Assembly: GCF_002530675.1 (NCBI RefSeq)
Contig: NZ_PCMX01000052.1
Coordinates: forward strand, 1-51,778
Origin: Flavobacterium columnare NBRC 100251 = ATCC 23463
GTDB lineage: Bacteria; Bacteroidota; Bacteroidia; Flavobacteriales; Flavobacteriaceae
Length of the DNA: 51,778 nt
Reading direction: 5' to 3'
The position numbers were made by a program, and so were the translations under genes. The notes beneath the pieces were generated by a model. It was not told where the DNA came from and did not search any database. It saw nothing but the letters and a program-made list of their open reading frames with translations. The first letter of the stretch is position 1, and every line of letters begins with the position of its first letter. Below, one piece after another: positions 45,114 to 51,778 of the stretch.

Positions 45114-45797
45114 TTATGTGATTTTAAATTTGGTTAACCATAACAGGCTTAAAACATCCTTTTCAGACACTACAGTTCTCCTCAAATCAGAAGTAGATAT
45201 TGCTCTACCTTGCTTGTCATATAAGTTATGATAATATTTCATCAAGTCGATTTCACCTGTTTTAGGATAATATTCTCCATCAGTATCCATATAATCTATA
45301 TGGGATATTTTCGCCTTTAGTGTTTCTTCTCCTTTAACTGGTTTGGTGTCTTGAGGAAAATAGTAAGATGAACCTTTGTGTTGCCAAGAGTAGGCTGTTC
45401 CTCCATAGGCTTGTAATATCTCATGCTCTATTTCATGAGCCACAGTCTCTTCAAATTCAACAATTGCATCATAAATAGAGTTAAGATTGCCTTTTTCTTC
45501 ATAGAATCTCCACATGTCTAGGTTTTTACTGTCTGAATCCCAATCATGTTTGATGTATCCTGGGTTATAGGAAAGTCTTTGAATGATTCCAGTATCAGGA
45601 ATTGCATCAAAAATATTATCTGTTATATATCCATCTTTGTATGTTCCTCCTGTATTTCCTGAACGCATCCAGTCTCCATTTGTGTTGTAAATTAAAGGGA
45701 GCGAATTCATTGCTTTCATAGTAGAATTTAAAGCCTTTAATGAAACTTCCATATTTTTGTTTCCTTTTCTACTCCAATACCTTTCAAAACCTTTCAA
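45114..45797 (-). CDS. Orphan C-terminal HEIEH metalloprotease toxin module (array position C)
   Basis: The open frame actually runs from 45854, directly after a TAG, and its first residues (SKPKIRTKSYKDFINLALKG) align with the middle of the effector at 46015-47544 (KPIIKQRTRSFKDLEKLALDG). There is no proper start codon at its 5' end (a TTG at 45797; the first ATG is at 45752). The body contains NTNGDWMRSGNTGG, the zinc motif VAHEIEHEILQAYGG, YSWQHKGSSYYF, GEIDLMKYYHN and ends EKDVLSLLWLTKFKIT. It is therefore a toxin domain without its delivery domain, typical of orphan modules displaced by recombination. Confidence 0.75.
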   Translation of the reverse strand: MKGFERYWSRKGNKNMEVSLKALNSTMKAMNSLPLIYNTNGDWMRSGNTGGTYKDGYITDNIFDAIPDTGIIQRLSYNPGYIKHDWDSDSKNLDMWRFYEEKGNLNSIYDAIVEFEETVAHEIEHEILQAYGGTAYSWQHKGSSYYFPQDTKPVKGEETLKAKISHIDYMDTDGEYYPKTGEIDLMKYYHNLYDKQGRAISTSDLRRTVVSEKDVLSLLWLTKFKIT

Positions 45798-45832
45798 AGC
45801 AAGATTTATAAAATCCTTATAGCTTTTTGTTC

Positions 45833-46018
45833 TTATTTTTGGTTTTGAATTACTCTATCTTCTAAAGCATTATCAAAATTAAAATATAATGTAGCCATTA
45901 ATAAAATTATCAGAATTAAAAAAAACACCAGTAATATCAAAATTTTATTTTTTTTATTTAATCTGTTTGTAAATAAAATAAATAAAAATAGAGCAAAAAA
46001 TAATGGAATAAATATCAT
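45833..46018 (-). CDS. Small two-helix membrane protein, candidate immunity protein
   Basis: A 61-residue protein, MIFIPLFFALFLFILF then NRLNKKNK then LVFFLILIILLMATLYF, with two transmembrane helices and a short polar tail. Its ATG at 46018 overlaps the TGA of the metalloprotease effector as ATGA, a strong sign of translational coupling. A longer reading from a TTG at 46042 is less likely. Position and coupling suggest it protects against the effector upstream. No sequence family is recognised. Confidence 0.65.
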   Translation of the reverse strand: MIFIPLFFALFLFILFTNRLNKKNKILILLVFFLILIILLMATLYFNFDNALEDRVIQNQK

Positions 46019-47544
46019 AAAAATTTTAATTTCGTTAACCAAATTAAACTCAATACATCCTTTTCTGCGGCAATAGTCCTCTTAGAATCAGGTCTAGAAA
46101 CAAGCTTATTATTAGGGTCTAAAGAATGATAATATTTCATTAAATCAATTTCACCTGATGTTGGATAATACTCTCCTAATGTGTTAGGAGAAGCGTCAAT
46201 ATGTATTGAATTTTGAAAAAAAATTTCAATTCGGCTATTATCAGGTGTAGGCTTTTTATCTTGAAGTAGTAAATATGATGTGCCTTTATGTTGCCATGAA
46301 TAAGTAACTCCTCCATAATCTTTTAAAATTGAATGTCCTATCTCATGAGCTGCGGTTTCTTTAAATTCGCTATCTTCATTATTAGTTATTTGATATCCCC
46401 AACCATTAGAATATTCTATATAACCTACATTATAAGAGATTTTTGCTAAAACACCAGGATTCCCGCTTCTATCCCATCCTCCATTTGTATTAAAAACCAA
46501 GTCAACCTCATTAAGAGCTTTGTTATTGCAATTTTGAGACTTAACATAAACTTCAAATGACTCTCCATTAATTTTGACATCATTTCCCACAGTATGATTT
46601 TTATTTCTTCCCCAATGATAATTCAAACCATCCAAAGCTAATTTCTCTAAATCTTTAAAACTTCTTGTTCTTTGTTTAATAATTGGTTTGTTAGGTTGTA
46701 TAACATTTGTAGGTATATCATCCCACGGACATTCTGTAACCCAATGCGTATTATCGCGCATTCCTTTTAATACTTGTTTGCAATCTAACCCGTTTGCACC
46801 TCCATCTTTCAAATTTACACGCAAAGTAACATCTATGCGTTTTGTTTTTTTATCTATTTTGACATCCACCCAATCTACTTCTTTACGGGTAGTTTCAAAT
46901 TCAATTTCCTGTACTTTTGTAGTGCTTCCTTTTTTAGCAGTAATTTTGGCTTTCAGTTTTTTGCCATCAAACCAAGTACTGTCATAAATTTCATCATTGT
47001 TAAAACCATCCCAAAGAATGCAATAATTACCTATGTGCGTTAAATCAGGATATAAGTAATCATCCATTAATTTTTGAATATCAAATGTTTTAATGGGTTT
47101 TATTGGGTTTAATGGAGGGGTTTCAGCTTTTATTTTTGAAAATAGTTTTGGCGTTTTTTGAGCAGTTATAACAATAGGAGGTAAATTAGTGACTTGATAA
47201 ATTTGTTCTCCATTTTCGTTGAGTATTTGAAAGTTTAAAGAATCTAAATTGGTCATTTTTAAGGAATAGTCAAAAACAAAAAAACGATTTTCATAATTGT
47301 TTTCAAAGTCAAGTATGCCTAGTGGTACAAAAGTACTTTGTTTTTTATTTATAGATAATGAAACATCAAAATTTTCACTATCATTTTTAAAAACTTCTGG
47401 TTCTCCATAACTAACTCCTTTCTCTTCTCCTTTTAGATTGATGGTTTTGTTGGAATTAATTATTATATCCTCTTTAGCATAGTGATTTATGCCTTCTTTT
47501 GCTGTAACTATGAGTTTGCCACCTATGATTGATTTGTAAGCCAT
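46015..47544 (-). CDS. T6SS-associated HEIGH metalloprotease effector (effector B)
   Basis: A 509-residue protein. The N-terminal ~50 residues (KSIIGGKLIVTAKEGINHYA, then KGVSYGEPEVF) resemble the start of the effector at 49509-51137 (GGKITEIVGGEYNIYS, GITHGNP) and probably mount the protein on VgrG. A linker and beta-rich middle region follow, then the toxin domain (from about residue 290) with zinc motif AAHEIGHSILKDYGG, YSWQHKGTSY, SGEIDLMKYYHS and EKDVLSLIWLTKLKFL at the end. No signal peptide. It starts 2 nt after the VgrG-end module at 47547. Role as secreted protease is inferred from motif and context. Confidence 0.8.
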   Translation of the reverse strand: MAYKSIIGGKLIVTAKEGINHYAKEDIIINSNKTINLKGEEKGVSYGEPEVFKNDSENFDVSLSINKKQSTFVPLGILDFENNYENRFFVFDYSLKMTNLDSLNFQILNENGEQIYQVTNLPPIVITAQKTPKLFSKIKAETPPLNPIKPIKTFDIQKLMDDYLYPDLTHIGNYCILWDGFNNDEIYDSTWFDGKKLKAKITAKKGSTTKVQEIEFETTRKEVDWVDVKIDKKTKRIDVTLRVNLKDGGANGLDCKQVLKGMRDNTHWVTECPWDDIPTNVIQPNKPIIKQRTRSFKDLEKLALDGLNYHWGRNKNHTVGNDVKINGESFEVYVKSQNCNNKALNEVDLVFNTNGGWDRSGNPGVLAKISYNVGYIEYSNGWGYQITNNEDSEFKETAAHEIGHSILKDYGGVTYSWQHKGTSYLLLQDKKPTPDNSRIEIFFQNSIHIDASPNTLGEYYPTSGEIDLMKYYHSLDPNNKLVSRPDSKRTIAAEKDVLSLIWLTKLKFL

Positions 47545-47546
47545 AA

Positions 47547-48194
47547 TTAGTCTTGTTTAGATTTATCTGCGCTGTTTAATTTTACTTCTTTTTTTGAATG
47601 TTTATTAACTTCTCCGTCAGATGAGTATGTAATACCATTTTGACTATTTACGTCATATTTTTTCTCTGTTTGTATTTCTTTATCTCCTTGAATAACTTCC
47701 GTCAACTTACCTGTTACTATAGTCATCATATCCATTGCAACTGTAGTATTTTTCATGGCTCCAATGGTTTCGTTTTTGTTGATTCCTGCACTTTCGGAGA
47801 TATTCATACCAACAGTTGTGCTCATGTTTTTGCCTACATTAATAATCATATCTTCGCCTGCGGTAATGATCATGTTTTTTGGCGCATTCACATTAATATT
47901 CCCATGACCGTCCATCGTCCAAGTGTTGCCGCTAGGATCCTCTATAAAAACAGAACCTTGGGCATCGTTTAGAATAATTTTAGTTCCAGATCGGGTATGA
48001 ATGGCTTTTACATCATTGCCGCTAGTATGGTACCCACTGGTTTCGCTTCCGTTATAATGAGTGCCTAGTACAAAAGGTTTTTCTGCATTGCCGCTTTCAA
48101 AACCTACAAGGACTTCTTCGCCTATTTCGGGGATAAAATGAAATCCTTTGCCTGCTCCTGTAGATAATTGTTTTTTGAGTGTATCCCCTTTCAA
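47547..48194 (-). CDS. Orphan VgrG C-terminal module
   Basis: From GAGKGFHFIPEIGEEVLVGF onwards this is the gp5-like C-terminal beta-helix part of a T6SS VgrG spike: SGTKIILNDAQGSVFIEDPS, then repeated GxxMxxxVG-type turns (MIINVGKNMSTTVGMNIS). It is nearly identical to the vgrG at the right edge for 479 bp, then its last ~45 residues diverge (KEIQTEKKYDVNSQNGITYS), ending with a shared NKHS..EV..NSA.KSKQ tail. The N-terminal VgrG domains are missing. The first ~10 codons (TTG at 48194, LKGDTLKKQL) are an out-of-frame reading of an immunity-gene relict. It cannot make a normal spike alone and looks like a recombination donor. Confidence 0.8.
   Translation of the reverse strand: MKGDTLKKQLSTGAGKGFHFIPEIGEEVLVGFESGNAEKPFVLGTHYNGSETSGYHTSGNDVKAIHTRSGTKIILNDAQGSVFIEDPSGNTWTMDGHGNINVNAPKNMIITAGEDMIINVGKNMSTTVGMNISESAGINKNETIGAMKNTTVAMDMMTIVTGKLTEVIQGDKEIQTEKKYDVNSQNGITYSSDGEVNKHSKKEVKLNSADKSKQD
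47682..48160. repeat. 479-bp direct repeat of the vgrG core, copy 1
   Basis: Matches 51278-51756 at a constant offset of 3596 bp with only three substitutions seen by eye. Both ends of the repeat fall exactly where coding content changes: the tail of VgrG on one side, and the immunity relict versus the true VgrG body on the other. Confidence 0.9.
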
Positions 48195-48225
48195 AAAGCA
48201 ATAATAGAAGCAAGAATCATTTCAT
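48166..48225 (-). pseudogene. Relict 5' end of a third immunity-like gene
   Basis: The minus strand from the ATG at 48225 aligns without gaps to the first ~20 codons of the gene at 48231-48857. It reads MK-stop-FLLLLLLFERGYTQKTI against MKWFLLLLLFYQMGYAQQTI, with codon 3 TGG changed to TGA. It starts 5 nt after the stop of that gene, the same spacing as between the two intact copies. Homology ends at ATC near 48166, where the VgrG module begins. Confidence 0.75.
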
Positions 48226-48230
48226 AAAAC

Positions 48231-48857
48231 TTAGTTATTTATATATTCACTATATTTTTTATCTATAACTTTACCAGTTTCAGCATCAAGGACAAAAGTT
48301 TCAATCAAATCAGATTGTTTGAACCAACTCACATACCAAACATTTTTTTTCAAAGCATTATCCATTCCTCTAGCTATTTCAGTATGAATGCCTCCAGTGA
48401 TTGGACCTCTGGTTAAAGGGATTTTCTCTTTTTCGCAAAATTGTAATACTTGCTCGAAAGTAAATTTGTAAGGTGCGTCATAGTTGGTTTCTTTTATAAG
48501 TTTTCCATCTTCACTAAACTCATACCAAGTAGCTTTACAAAACGAATTATTGAATGCTATTCCTTTTCTTTTAATATTACCGTTAGAATAAAAGATTTTT
48601 GACACAGAAAAATAAGAATTATTAAAGTTTTTTATATAACTAATCCCCGCATTTGCTTTAACTATAACAATGTAATTTTTTTCTTGATCGAAACCGCGAT
48701 AGACTTCAGGCTGTTCTTCCTTCAAAAAAGAATATTCGTTTTGATTAAATTTTTCAAAATCTTTAGTAACTATTGGTTCCATAGTGTTATAGTCGGTAAT
48801 CGTTTGTTGAGCATATCCCATTTGATAAAACAATAGTAGAAGCAAGAACCATTTCAT
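48231..48857 (-). CDS. Putative exported immunity protein, tandem copy 2
   Basis: A 208-residue protein with a signal peptide (MKWFLLLLLFYQMGYAQ), so periplasmic. The N-terminal half (to about residue 110) has MORN-like text (FYSNGNIKRKGIAF, WYEFSEDGKLIKETNY). The C-terminal half (from about 115) is nearly identical to its neighbour at 48863-49495 and ends TGKVIDKKYSEYINN. It lies downstream of the metzincin-like effector in a paralogous tandem pair, the usual picture for effector immunity genes. Immunity is inferred from position and duplication, not from a known family. Confidence 0.7.
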   Translation of the reverse strand: MKWFLLLLLFYQMGYAQQTITDYNTMEPIVTKDFEKFNQNEYSFLKEEQPEVYRGFDQEKNYIVIVKANAGISYIKNFNNSYFSVSKIFYSNGNIKRKGIAFNNSFCKATWYEFSEDGKLIKETNYDAPYKFTFEQVLQFCEKEKIPLTRGPITGGIHTEIARGMDNALKKNVWYVSWFKQSDLIETFVLDAETGKVIDKKYSEYINN

Positions 48858-48862
48858 AAAAC

Positions 48863-49495
48863 TTAGTTATTTATATATTCACTATATTTTTTATCTATAA
48901 CTTTACCAGTTTCAGCATCAAGGACAAAAGTTTCAATCAAATCAGATTGTTTGAACCAACTTATATACCAAACATTTTTTTTTATAGCATTATCTATTCC
49001 CCTGGCTATTTCAGTATGAATACCTCCAGTGATCGGTCCTTTAGTTAATGGTATTTTCTCTTTCTCACAAAATTGTAATATTTGCTCGAAAGTAAATTTG
49101 TAAGGAGCGTTATAGTTGGTTTCTTTTATAAGTTTTCCATCTTCACCAAACTCATACCACGTGCCTATCTTACACTGTGAATTATTATTTAAAGCAGAAC
49201 CTTTAATTTTAATATTACCATTCTTATAATATCCTTTTGTTAAAGTAAAATAAGAATTTGGAACTGTAAGTCTATAAGAACTATCTGTTAATTCTAAATA
49301 AGAATTATCTTTTAAATAAATAGTAAAGCTAACATCATTATATTTTATTTTCAGTTCATCATAATATTTTTTATCAAATTTTTCAAATTCTTTAGTAACT
49401 ATTGGTTCCATAGTGATGTTTTTAATTGTATCTGTTTTTTTTTGGGCAGTACACGTTTCTAAAAAAAGTACTAGTAGTAATAAAAAAGGTCTCAT
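48863..49495 (-). CDS. Putative immunity lipoprotein, tandem copy 1
   Basis: A 210-residue protein whose signal ends in LFLETC, a possible lipobox (Cys15), so it may be a lipoprotein rather than freely periplasmic like its neighbour. Repeats YYKNGNIKIKGSAL and WYEFGEDGKLIKETNY suggest MORN-like strands. Residues from about 115 to the end are almost identical to copy 2, while the preceding region (after MEPIVTKEFEKF) is very different. It follows the effector at 49509-51137 by 13 nt. Together with copy 2 it probably protects against that effector or its variants. Confidence 0.7.
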   Translation of the reverse strand: MRPFLLLLVLFLETCTAQKKTDTIKNITMEPIVTKEFEKFDKKYYDELKIKYNDVSFTIYLKDNSYLELTDSSYRLTVPNSYFTLTKGYYKNGNIKIKGSALNNNSQCKIGTWYEFGEDGKLIKETNYNAPYKFTFEQILQFCEKEKIPLTKGPITGGIHTEIARGIDNAIKKNVWYISWFKQSDLIETFVLDAETGKVIDKKYSEYINN

Positions 49496-49508
49496 AATTA
49501 TTTTGTTT

Positions 49509-51137
49509 TTAGGTTATGCTACCATTTGCTATTATCCATTGCCATTGCCATAGAGTATAGCGTTCTTGTGGTGGATTCAACATGTGGGAGTAATCCAGTA
49601 AATTTTCTGTCTTAGCGTATTCAAAGGTAAATTTAGCATTTGCATCTGCTTCTTTGTTTGCAAAAGTGTGTGGTAGTTTAAAACTATGCAAAAATTCATG
49701 TGCTGCGGTTTGATCGTTTTTAGCTGCAAAAAGCATTACATTTTTACCACTAGAATAACCATTAAGACCTTTGTATGCATTACTGGTATCCATATAACCT
49801 CCATCTTCCCCAAAATAGAATGCAATAAAGTGATTGTCATATTTATGTTCATCTCTAGGGTTTATTGCTTTTAGTTTATCACTCAATTTTTTTCTTAAAA
49901 ATTTTTCTAAATCTTCAAATCGAGCTGGTTGATGTGTGCTAATCATTAAAGTGTTAGTAGTAGTATTTTGCATAGGTTTATAATAGCATTTTAATACATT
50001 TTTATTATTTTTATTAGGATCTTGTGTTATATATTTTCCTCCTGCTTGTAATTCAGGTTCGGTACTCATATCAAGTATTTCGTTAGCTACTTTTACATCT
50101 ATTAGTGCCTGATACAAATATTTTTCAAATAGAGCTTGCTGATTTGTAATATTGGGTGTTTTTTTTCCAGTATTATCTGTATTTGTTTCGACCTTTACTA
50201 ACACGATTTTTGCTTTTTTACGTTGTTTGTTTTTCCACACCAGCAGTTTGCCTGCTAGTTTTTTCTCTTCAATAACTGTACCATTCGCATTGGTGGTTTT
50301 AGTAATAGCATTAAGTGTAATAGTTTGGTCTGAGGTAAATTCATCTATACATTCTATGGTTAGATGGTCTATAAGAGCGTGTTTTCCTCTACCTTTTCCC
50401 TTTACATCAATCTCCATTGGTGTGATTAAAAAGTTTTTGTTTTCTTCAAATCGCAATATTTCAGGCTCTTCTTCTATATCTACAATAAGGCTAAGAGTGG
50501 CTTTTGTATTGCTGTAGTTAGTGGCTCTTTTTTCAATTAGTGGCGGTTTTCCTTTACCTTGAGGTATTTTTTTTGTGATTTCTTTTGGGTATAAAGAAAT
50601 CCACGTACAAAAATAATCTTCTTTTATAGGGTTATTTTGTGAATCTTTAATTTCGTTACCTGAGCTATCTTTTTTGTTTTTCCAAGTTATGGTGTGATAT
50701 TTATAAGCTGCTTTGAGTTTATTGAATAAACCTGGGTCTGTTTTGTAAAAACCAGCATTAAAATTAGAATCAGTTACTAGATTTGTAAAAGCTGCTTCTT
50801 TATATTGTTTGACAATTATTTTTTCATAATTAGTATCACCAAAAATATTACTTCCTCCTGTAATTAGAGCAGTATCTTCAATTCGCATCCAATCACAGCC
50901 ATATTCTTCACCTTTCCAATCTTTTTTAGGTCTAAAGGAAACAACACATTTTGCTTCAATTTTCCCAGATTCTACTGTAGGAGCAGTTCCTGGATTTCCG
51001 TGTGTAATTCCTTGTCTTGCCGTTATATTAACACTTCCTTCTAAAGAAGTTAAAGTAATAGGTCCTTCAGAATAAATGTTATATTCACCTCCAACAATTT
51101 CTGTAATTTTCCCTCCAACAATTCTAGTTCTACTCAT
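49509..51137 (-). CDS. T6SS-associated metzincin-like metalloprotease effector (effector A)
   Basis: A 542-residue protein without signal peptide. The N-terminus (RIVGGKITEIVGGEYNIYSE, ARQGITHGNPG) resembles that of effector B and likely docks on the VgrG tail. A large beta-rich middle section follows. Near residue 490 the motif AAHEFLHSFKLPHTF fits HExxHxxxxxH of metzincin zinc proteases, and LLDYSHMLN some 35 residues later may serve as the Met-turn. The zinc-site spacing differs from the HEIGH effectors, so it is a different toxin type. Its ATG lies 2 nt after the vgrG stop, indicating one operon and a cognate effector. Confidence 0.8.
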   Translation of the reverse strand: MSRTRIVGGKITEIVGGEYNIYSEGPITLTSLEGSVNITARQGITHGNPGTAPTVESGKIEAKCVVSFRPKKDWKGEEYGCDWMRIEDTALITGGSNIFGDTNYEKIIVKQYKEAAFTNLVTDSNFNAGFYKTDPGLFNKLKAAYKYHTITWKNKKDSSGNEIKDSQNNPIKEDYFCTWISLYPKEITKKIPQGKGKPPLIEKRATNYSNTKATLSLIVDIEEEPEILRFEENKNFLITPMEIDVKGKGRGKHALIDHLTIECIDEFTSDQTITLNAITKTTNANGTVIEEKKLAGKLLVWKNKQRKKAKIVLVKVETNTDNTGKKTPNITNQQALFEKYLYQALIDVKVANEILDMSTEPELQAGGKYITQDPNKNNKNVLKCYYKPMQNTTTNTLMISTHQPARFEDLEKFLRKKLSDKLKAINPRDEHKYDNHFIAFYFGEDGGYMDTSNAYKGLNGYSSGKNVMLFAAKNDQTAAHEFLHSFKLPHTFANKEADANAKFTFEYAKTENLLDYSHMLNPPQERYTLWQWQWIIANGSIT

Positions 51138-51139
51138 AA

Positions 51140-51778
51140 TTAATATTGCTTAGATTTATTAGCTGAATTTATTTGAACTTCTTCGCCTGAATGTTTATTT
51201 AAATTTTTTGTACTTGTTATATCCATTCCTTTATCTGAGCTGACGGAGGTCTTGCCTTTTTTAGTCTCACTATGCACATCTCCTTGAATAACTTCCGTCA
51301 ACTTACCTGTTACTATCGTCATCATATCCATTGCAACTGTAGTATTTTTCATGGCTCCAATGGTTTCGTTTTTGTTGATTCCTGCACTTTCGGAGATATT
51401 CATACCAACAGTTGTGCTCATGTTTTTGCCTACATTAATAATCATATCTTCGCCTACGGTAATGATCATGTTTTTTGGTGCATTCACATTAATATTCCCA
51501 TGACCGTCCATCGTCCAAGTGTTGCCGCTAGGATCCTCTATAAAAACAGAACCTTGGGCATCGTTTAGAATAATTTTAGTTCCAGATCGGGTATGAATGG
51601 CTTTTACATCATTGCCGCTAGTATGGTACCCACTGGTTTCGCTTCCGTTATAATGAGTGCCTAGTACAAAAGGTTTTTCTGCATTGCCGCTTTCAAAACC
51701 TACAAGGACTTCTTCGCCTATTTCGGGGATAAAATGAAATCCTTTGCCTGCTCCTGAGTGGGGTTGTATTAGGCGAAT
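51140..51778 (-). CDS. vgrG: VgrG spike protein of a type VI secretion system (C-terminal part)
   Basis: The frame is open to the right edge (IRLIQPHSGAGKGFHFIPEI), so the gene continues outside the window. The visible 212 codons are the gp5-like OB end and the triple beta-helix needle (HTRSGTKIILNDAQGS, VNAPKNMIITVGEDMI, NISESAGINKN). After LTEVIQGD the last ~45 residues (VHSETKKGKTSVSSDKGMDI...) differ from the orphan copy at 47547 but share the final NKHS..EV..NSA.KSKQ. VgrG tips the secreted tube in T6SS. The flavobacterial version would be the Bacteroidetes-specific T6SS type; no other T6SS genes are in the window. Confidence 0.9.
   Translation of the reverse strand: MRLIQPHSGAGKGFHFIPEIGEEVLVGFESGNAEKPFVLGTHYNGSETSGYHTSGNDVKAIHTRSGTKIILNDAQGSVFIEDPSGNTWTMDGHGNINVNAPKNMIITVGEDMIINVGKNMSTTVGMNISESAGINKNETIGAMKNTTVAMDMMTIVTGKLTEVIQGDVHSETKKGKTSVSSDKGMDITSTKNLNKHSGEEVQINSANKSKQY
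51278..51756. repeat. 479-bp direct repeat of the vgrG core, copy 2
   Basis: Near-identical to 47682-48160 (three differences seen). Homologous recombination between the copies would remove 3596 bp, including effector A and its immunity genes, and fuse the orphan tail and effector B to the intact VgrG. Confidence 0.9.

Overview
The window looks like chromosomal DNA from a member of the Flavobacteriaceae, most likely the genus Flavobacterium. The DNA is AT-rich. Promoters carry the Bacteroidetes -7 box TAnnTTTG. Gliding-motility genes gldB and gldC lie beside nadE, methionine synthase is split in two, and a complete mraZ-to-ftsZ division/cell-wall cluster has the Bacteroidetes gene order. Species is not claimed.

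Region 1 (1-9964) is a sulfur/methionine region in partial decay. It holds a fragment of a TauE/SafE-type sulfite exporter and a homoserine O-acetyltransferase (metX) pseudogene with several frameshifts. These are followed by an intact aspartokinase-homoserine dehydrogenase (thrA), a SAM-I riboswitch, split methionine synthase (metH) and metF. Two oddities stand out. A complete DUF559 nuclease-like domain with GC-rich hairpin terminal inverted repeats is inserted in frame in metH. A 193-bp tandem repeat between metH and metF is built from diverged pieces of those two genes.

Region 2 (9984-25400) is mostly ordinary housekeeping: lipoproteins, a polyprenyl diphosphate synthase, dnaG (zinc ligands replaced), a LuxR-type response regulator, nadE, gldB, gldC, engB, an alpha/beta hydrolase, purA and a Fur-family regulator. 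It also holds an ECF sigma pseudogene and an outer-membrane barrel pseudogene, a small MITE-like inverted repeat and one copy of a dispersed ~90-bp repeat.

Region 3 (25880-42640) is the division and cell-wall cluster mraZ-rsmH-ftsL-ftsI-murE-mraY-murD-ftsW-murG-murC-ftsQ-ftsA-ftsZ, followed by a YqeY-like gene. All its genes are intact. Three GTGGTAA repeats spaced exactly 10 nt apart upstream of mraZ look like an MraZ operator. The DNPR motif in MurE predicts meso-diaminopimelate peptidoglycan.

Region 4 (42650-51778) begins with tRNA-Arg(CCG) and an IS remnant. Then, reading leftwards on the minus strand from the right edge, comes a type VI secretion (T6SS) effector island: the C-terminal part of vgrG, a metzincin-like effector, two tandem immunity-like genes plus a relict of a third, an orphan copy of the VgrG C-terminus, a second HEIGH metalloprotease effector with a translationally coupled membrane protein, and three successively shorter displaced HExxH toxin ends, two of them each followed by a small lipoprotein gene. 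The last toxin end is cut by the IS remnant. This resembles orphan-toxin arrays of CDI/Rhs loci, here built on VgrG with a variable tail, and is the most interesting system in the window.
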